The position numbers and the translations under genes were made by a program. Below, one piece after another: positions 63,477 to 64,000 of a stretch of DNA of 64,000 bases (the first letter of the stretch is position 1; each line of letters opens with the position of its first letter). Under the pieces are notes generated by a model. That model searched no databases. It saw only the letters and a list, made by a program, of their open reading frames with translations, and was not told the origin of the DNA. Origin of the DNA: Hymenobacter wooponensis (lineage in GTDB: Bacteria > Bacteroidota > Bacteroidia > Cytophagales > Hymenobacteraceae); the NCBI RefSeq assembly GCF_004745865.1, contig NZ_SRKZ01000001.1, positions 1,178,001-1,242,000 of the forward strand, read 5' to 3'.

Positions 63477-64000
63477 ATGAGTGTTCTGGTTAACAAGGAT
63501 TCCAAAGTGATTGTGCAGGGCTTCACCGGCTCGGAAGGGTCGTTCCACGCCCAACAGATGATTGAGTACGGCACCAACGTGGTAGGCGGCGTAACCCCCG
63601 GCAAAGGCGGCACCCAGCACCTCGACCGTCCCGTGTTCAACACCGTAGCCGAAGCAGTAGAGCAGGCGGGTGCTGACACCAGCATCATCTTCGTTCCCCC
63701 AGCTTTCGCCGCCGACGCTATCATGGAAGCCGCCGACGCAGGCATCAAAGTTATCGTGACCATCACTGAGGGTATCCCCACCAAGGACATGATTGCGGTG
63801 AAGGAGTACCTGAAGGGCCGTGAGGGTCTGCGCATGATCGGGCCAAACTGCCCTGGCGTAATGACCGCCGGCGAGTGCAAAGTGGGCATCATGCCTGGCT
63901 TTATCTTCCAGAAAGGTAAAATCGGTATCGTTTCGAAGTCGGGTACCCTGACCTACGAAGCTGTTGACCAGCTCACCAAAGCTGGCCTAGGCCAGACCAC
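63477..64000 (+). CDS. sucD: Succinyl-CoA synthetase alpha subunit, N-terminal part (cut by window edge)
   Basis: TCA-cycle enzyme subunit that binds CoA and carries the phosphorylated histidine. The visible ~174 residues include [20 protein letters not shown], the CoA-binding [50 protein letters not shown] and [16 protein letters not shown]. The catalytic His lies beyond the window. Start ATG at 63477 is well placed after a good promoter. sucC is not adjacent on the visible side. Confidence 0.96.
   Translation, partial: MSVLVNKDSKVIVQGFTGSEGSFHAQQMIEYGTNVVGGVTPGKGGTQHLDRPVFNTVAEAVEQAGADTSIIFVPPAFAADAIMEAADAGIKVIVTITEGIPTKDMIAVKEYLKGREGLRMIGPNCPGVMTAGECKVGIMPGFIFQKGKIGIVSKSGTLTYEAVDQLTKAGLGQT

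Noticed and set aside
1..64000. Phage, integrative element or insertion sequence
   Set aside because: No integrase, transposase, terminase, capsid or attachment-site duplication was seen; only small palindromic repeats.

Overview
The window looks like chromosomal DNA of a GC-rich Bacteroidota bacterium, most likely Hymenobacter or a close relative. This is inferred from a type IX secretion C-terminal signal, Bacteroidota-type TAnnTTTG promoter boxes, few Shine-Dalgarno sequences, many lipoproteins, DUF779/DUF502/2TM-domain proteins, a BamA-like barrel protein and a Mn-catalase. No rRNA, tRNA, CRISPR array, phage or intact insertion sequence was found. Both ends cut genes: proB on the left, sucD on the right.

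Layout. 1-2.0 kb: proline synthesis (proB end, proA), split by a hairpin repeat. 2.1-16 kb: an envelope region with a giant lipoprotein alpha-2-macroglobulin, a tandem chagasin-like inhibitor, a broken secreted subtilase and penicillin-binding protein 1C. 16.6-22.5 kb: a complete TolC-AcrA-AcrB type efflux operon. 22.6-28.8 kb: esterase, RhtA-like exporter, OmpA/TSP3 protein and small envelope proteins. 28.9-33.6 kb: Mn-catalase, DUF779 protein and an aldehyde dehydrogenase divergent from its probable AraC regulator. 33.7-37.8 kb: MFS transporter, fatty acid desaturase, dTDP-4-dehydrorhamnose reductase. 38.0-41.5 kb: an uncharacterised DNA-metabolism pair (TIGR03915/DUF4130 plus radical SAM TIGR03916) flanking an epoxide-hydrolase-like enzyme. 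41.7-47.6 kb: BamA-like barrel protein, CvfB-like RNA-binding protein, OmpH/Skp. 47.7-50.6 kb: aspartoacylase-family hydrolase, RimK glutamate ligase and RimB-like protease. 50.7-64 kb: PQQ sugar dehydrogenase, macro-domain protein, DoxX, DUF502, ispH, cmk, a 52-residue lipoprotein, adenine deaminase, response regulator, cysteine synthase-like enzyme, erythromycin-esterase-like lipoprotein and sucD.

Three layers of structure are not explained by genes. First, the heptamer CTAGGCC/GGCCTAG occurs about 90 times by hand count, roughly once per 700 bp, on both strands and in and out of genes; base composition predicts about ten. Second, intergenic hairpins share a CGAGGYGCTAGGCCAGT apical loop but have different, still self-complementary, stems. 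Third, paired operator-like repeats lie upstream of the Mn-catalase and between the aldehyde dehydrogenase and its AraC neighbour. The strongest candidates for under-described biology are the radical SAM/DUF4130 module, the inhibitor-protease-PBP1C envelope region, and the CTAGGCC motif with its hairpin family.
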